Shown here: positions 63,131 through 64,000 of the stretch, piece after piece
How the letters are laid out: each line of letters starts with the position of its first letter
How positions within the stretch are numbered: position 1 is the stretch's first letter
Assembly: GCF_028290625.1 (NCBI RefSeq)
Contig: NZ_JAQGJM010000024.1
Span: 62,001 to 126,000, forward strand
Length of the DNA stretch: 64,000 bases
Direction of reading: 5' to 3'
DNA from: Devosia sp.
Lineage (GTDB): Bacteria > Pseudomonadota > Alphaproteobacteria > Rhizobiales > Devosiaceae
Position numbers and translations under genes: made by a program
The notes under the pieces: generated by a model
Databases searched by the model: none
What the model was told of the DNA's origin: nothing
The model's input: only the letters and a program-made list of their open reading frames with translations

Positions 63131-64000
63131 GTGACCGAAACACGGCTAAACAGTTCCAGCGACACGGACATTCGCCTCTCCCTCTCGGGCAGGATGGGTG
63201 TGTCGCTTGGTCGGATGACCGGCACTGCATTGCCCGTCATTTTCGTTTTTGTCGTGATTGGGGTGCTGTGCCTGCTGCCGATGGCGCGACTGGTTTGGGC
63301 GGCGCTGGCGCCGGGCGGGGTGCTGGATTTATCGATTTTTCTGGAGCGAGCTGCCAAGGCGGCGACGCTGAGGGCCACGCTCAATACGGTAGATACGGCG
63401 TTTTTCGGGGCCGTGCTGGCGCTGCTGATCGGGGTGCCGTTTGCGCTGCTGGTGTCGATGAGCGACATGGCTGGGCGCAAGCTTGCTGGATTTCTTCTTT
63501 TGCTGCCGCTGATGGTCGCGCCGCAGGTGACGGCACTGTCGTGGATGCACCTGCTGGGGCCGTCGAGCGCTCTTTTGGGAGCGTTCGGATTGGCGCCTCC
63601 ACCCGGCTCTAGCAATCCGCTGCTTGGACGCGGCGGCATCATCGCGCTCTACGGGTTTCAGCATGCGCCGATCGTGTTCATCACCGTGCGGGCGGGGCTG
63701 GCGGGAATTCCGCGCGACTATGTCGAGGCCGCAAGAGCGTCGGGCGTTCGGCCGCTGCGGGTCTTACTCGATGTGGTGCTGCCGCTCGTACGGCCTTATC
63801 TGGCGGCGGGGGCGGCGCTGGCTTTTGTGGCCGGCATCGGCAATTTCGGCATTCCGGCACTGCTGGGCATGCCGGTCAATTACCTGACGCTGACGACGCT
63901 GATCTACCAGCAGCTTTCGAGCTACGGCTCCGGGGTGTTGCCGCAGGTGGCGTCGCTGTCGATCCTGATCGGGGTGCTGGCGCTACTTGGGGTTGGGTTG
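63131..64000 (+). CDS. Iron-type ABC transporter permease (FbpB-like), 3' truncated by window edge
   Basis: The frame from GTG 63131 is open to the last base (290 codons) and therefore has no stop in the window; an ATG at 63194 is an alternative start. It has a first helix with LPVIFVFVVIGVLCLLP, then LRATLNTVDTAFFGAVLALLIGVPFAL, the EAA loop RDYVEAARASGVRPLRVLLDVVLPLVRP and several more helices. FbpB-type permeases are 500-700 residues with two fused halves, so about half is present. It is coupled to the binding-protein gene at 62142. Confidence 0.88.
   Translation, partial: MTETRLNSSSDTDIRLSLSGRMGVSLGRMTGTALPVIFVFVVIGVLCLLPMARLVWAALAPGGVLDLSIFLERAAKAATLRATLNTVDTAFFGAVLALLIGVPFALLVSMSDMAGRKLAGFLLLLPLMVAPQVTALSWMHLLGPSSALLGAFGLAPPPGSSNPLLGRGGIIALYGFQHAPIVFITVRAGLAGIPRDYVEAARASGVRPLRVLLDVVLPLVRPYLAAGAALAFVAGIGNFGIPALLGMPVNYLTLTTLIYQQLSSYGSGVLPQVASLSILIGVLALLGVGL

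Overview
The window is GC-rich, densely packed bacterial chromosome with no rRNA, tRNA, CRISPR array or transposase that I can recognise. Gene content suggests a heterotrophic alphaproteobacterium, probably Hyphomicrobiales: family-5 (peptide-type) ABC importers, FCD-type GntR regulators, a tripartite tricarboxylate transporter, PQQ enzymes and a short GC-rich inverted-repeat element. A Devosia-like organism would fit, but the genus is inference only.

Layout. 1-3693: the 3' part of a hydantoinase B gene faces a tandem-HTH GntR regulator that is start/stop-coupled to a solute-binding-like protein without a signal peptide. 3844-11541 (minus): a peptide-type ABC importer followed by a UxuA-type mannonate dehydratase and an extended SDR, read from a promoter predicted near 11950 with a LacI-like operator. 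12019-22731 (minus): a CUT1 sugar importer without its ATPase, then a sugar-acid pathway of a second UxuA homologue, lactonase, ManD, a DgoD-like dehydratase, a periplasmic PQQ sugar dehydrogenase fused to cytochrome c, and an aldose-epimerase-like protein. A divergent GntR gene lies at 22966. 23901-27774: a PQQ alcohol dehydrogenase with a lanthanide-type extra aspartate, a cytochrome c and a secreted pentapeptide-repeat protein. 27825-32666: envelope and signalling genes (PepSY, PAP2 phosphatase, a periplasmic unknown, a four-repeat membrane protein, an OmpR-type regulator and its kinase).

32653-39905: pyridoxal kinase pdxY diverges from a complete peptide-type ABC importer that ends in a class V aminotransferase resembling pyridoxamine-pyruvate aminotransferase. 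Together these could form a vitamin B6 uptake and salvage unit. 39902-42369: a LysR regulator and a DHA2 efflux pump. 42375-45495: two divergent cyclic-di-GMP enzymes around a structured spacer. 45506-55030: a TctABC organic-acid transporter with an isocitrate-lyase-family enzyme, a LeuB-like dehydrogenase, two ThDP enzymes and a divergent FadR-type regulator. 55027-55999: an OsmC protein and an AhpD-like protein without cysteines. 56292-62006: a third peptide-type ABC operon ending in a DUF1684 protein. 62142-64000: the start of an iron-type ABC importer that runs off the window.

Cross-cutting patterns. Most operons use 1-14 base overlaps. All four SBP-to-permease junctions of the peptide and sugar importers carry a stem-loop, and the first permease of all three peptide-type importers lacks an ATG start (TTG, TTG and apparently ATT), as if permease expression is set below that of the binding protein. 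The clearest metabolic theme is import and oxidation of sugars and sugar acids toward 2-keto-3-deoxy acids. The most novel candidate is the putative B6 cassette.
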